A DNA stretch of 64,000 bases, taken from positions 88,034,983 through 88,098,982 of the forward strand of contig CP136061.1 in the NCBI GenBank assembly GCA_032622095.1, in the 5' to 3' direction. The position numbers were made by a program, and so were the translations under genes. The DNA is from Siphonodentalium dalli. Taxonomy: Eukaryota > Mollusca > Scaphopoda > Gadilida > Siphonodentaliidae. This document shows positions 62,989 through 64,000 of this stretch, piece after piece; position 1 is the first letter of the stretch; every line of letters starts with the position of its first letter. The notes beneath the pieces were generated by a model that saw only the letters and a list, made by a program, of their open reading frames with translations, was not told the origin of the DNA and searched no databases.

Positions 62989-64000
62989 GTAAGGATCAGT
63001 CAGGGTTCCGTAATATATTATATAACTGTATAGATTATCCAGCAGTCAGGTATAAATCTGAACATTATAAAAACCTATATATGGTGGTACTCCTGTTTTG
63101 GTACGTTTTTGGTATCACTTATTTGGCTATCAGTATACCTTAAAGGGATACTGTACTCAAATGTTGTTGTTGGTTTCTATAGTCTCTGAGTCGTAGAATA
63201 AGGTAACCAGATTTCCATTATTTGAAAGTCTGTTGAGTATGAAGTATATCAAACTAGCCCGCCACTGGCGGGATTGGTCCCATGGCTTTGGTCGGTCCAT
63301 TAAGCTTTGGTCGATCCATTAATTTTTGTGTTTCAAGGTAACCCCGTACAGGCACGACATATTCCCCGTCCCGAGTTGACCATACATAAGAAATTTCACG
63401 TCAATGTCACCGCTGATGACCGAGATATCGCCCAAGGTAATTTGTGGGTACCCGTTTCAAGGTCAAGGTCACTTCAGGCGGAAAAACTGACCCGACGAAA
63501 ATCTCCCCCGTCCCTTGTAAGCCCTAAGTACGAAATTTTGTCTCGATGTTTTTAAGATGCGCGTATGTTAACATTAAATTTGTTATTTTAAGTCTTCACA
63601 GGACATGGATAAGTTCATATATCAACTTAACAATCGTTCTTCACAGACATTAGTTCAGGACAAACATAATTATGTTACATTGAACGATCGGCCCAACAGC
63701 GAAATAGCGTACGATGATAATATAGTATGTTTGCGCTCTCGCTTATATCGCGACGTTCCGCAAACTTTGAGGTTTTTTATATTAACTAATAGATTGTCAT
63801 GATATTGAAGCATTTGGGGAATGATATATACATCGCAGCTTATACCTACACATTCCATATACAATTCACTTAATTTTGATGTGATTCATATTCTTGAATA
63901 CACAAAGGTGGTGAATTAGTCTGCACTTTATAACACATATTTGTGTGTATTTTACGATTAGCCGACGAACTTGCTATAACGTTGTGGGCTCCACGTATTC
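62989..64000. other. Intron or 3' flank, last TPCN2 exon not found
   Basis: Contains a 'gtttcaaggtcaaggtcact' repeat (63440-63530) related to 17620-18180. A short ORF at 63605 follows a cacag but the phase from v24 does not fit. Confidence 0.5.

Noticed and set aside
5541-62988. TPC1 or TPC3 instead of TPC2
   Set aside because: The IS1-IS2 loop motifs (PSSLT, RYR, PCG, TES), NNFDDFA, MVVNNW and the Ile in IIS4 all favour TPC2. A phylogeny would settle it.
63605-63802. Possible last exon of the channel (MDKFIYQLNNR...)
   Set aside because: The codon split left by v24 (AG plus one base) puts this ORF out of frame after the cacag at 63596-63600, and the peptide does not look like a TPC2 C-terminus.

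Overview
The window is AT-rich animal nuclear DNA carrying most of one multi-exon gene on the + strand, a two-pore channel most like TPC2 (TPCN2). I placed 24 internal exons between 5541 and 62988. All have AG acceptors and GT donors, all phases agree, and together they give about 717 open codons. The first exon (start codon, N-terminal tail) and the last (C-terminal end) were not found and probably lie outside the window. The repeat style (dense MITEs, long palindromes, dispersed 'gagttatggccc' repeats with GTCC-rich heads) suggests a lophotrochozoan, most likely a bivalve mollusc. That assignment is inference from general familiarity, not from a search.

Layout: 1-5540 is upstream flank or intron with MITEs, a 575-bp direct duplication and a LINE fragment. 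5541-16449 holds exons for the cytosolic N-terminus and IS1-IS3, with two related hAT elements. 19590-31778 encodes IS4 to IS6 and the first pore, with three exon-linked tandem arrays. 33102-46803 encodes the inter-domain linker and IIS1, with a hAT element and a piggyBac-like element between. 48010-62988 encodes IIS2 to IIS6 and the proximal C-tail, with a 3.6-kb element at 51493-55122. 62989-64000 is intron or flank. Exons are called v1 to v24 and residues are numbered 1 to 717 from the first complete codon of v1.

The predicted protein is an endolysosomal cation channel of two six-helix domains. Filter I (TAN) and filter II (VNN) match TPC2. IIS4 carries Ile where voltage-gated TPCs carry Arg, which predicts voltage insensitivity. 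One of the lysines known to contact PI(3,5)P2 is Asn here.

The most unusual signal is that about ten exons (v3, v5, v6, v7, v8, v16, v18, v20, v22 and perhaps v9) have partial, often tandem copies of their own splice junction or exon start in the flanking intron. At v20 there are 12 decoy 3' splice sites before the real one. At v5 there are three, and in the two closest the decoy read-through ends in a stop codon formed by the next acceptor. At v3 the 5' splice site is the first base of a 20-bp tandem array. Minisatellites here seem to have been seeded from exon edges, and several copies later received transposon insertions. The rest of the DNA is mostly non-autonomous DNA transposons: hAT-like with 8-bp target duplications, piggyBac-like with TTAA, and TA-flanked palindromes. 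No transposase gene, rRNA or CRISPR array was seen, and the only tRNA-like sequence is the head of a SINE.
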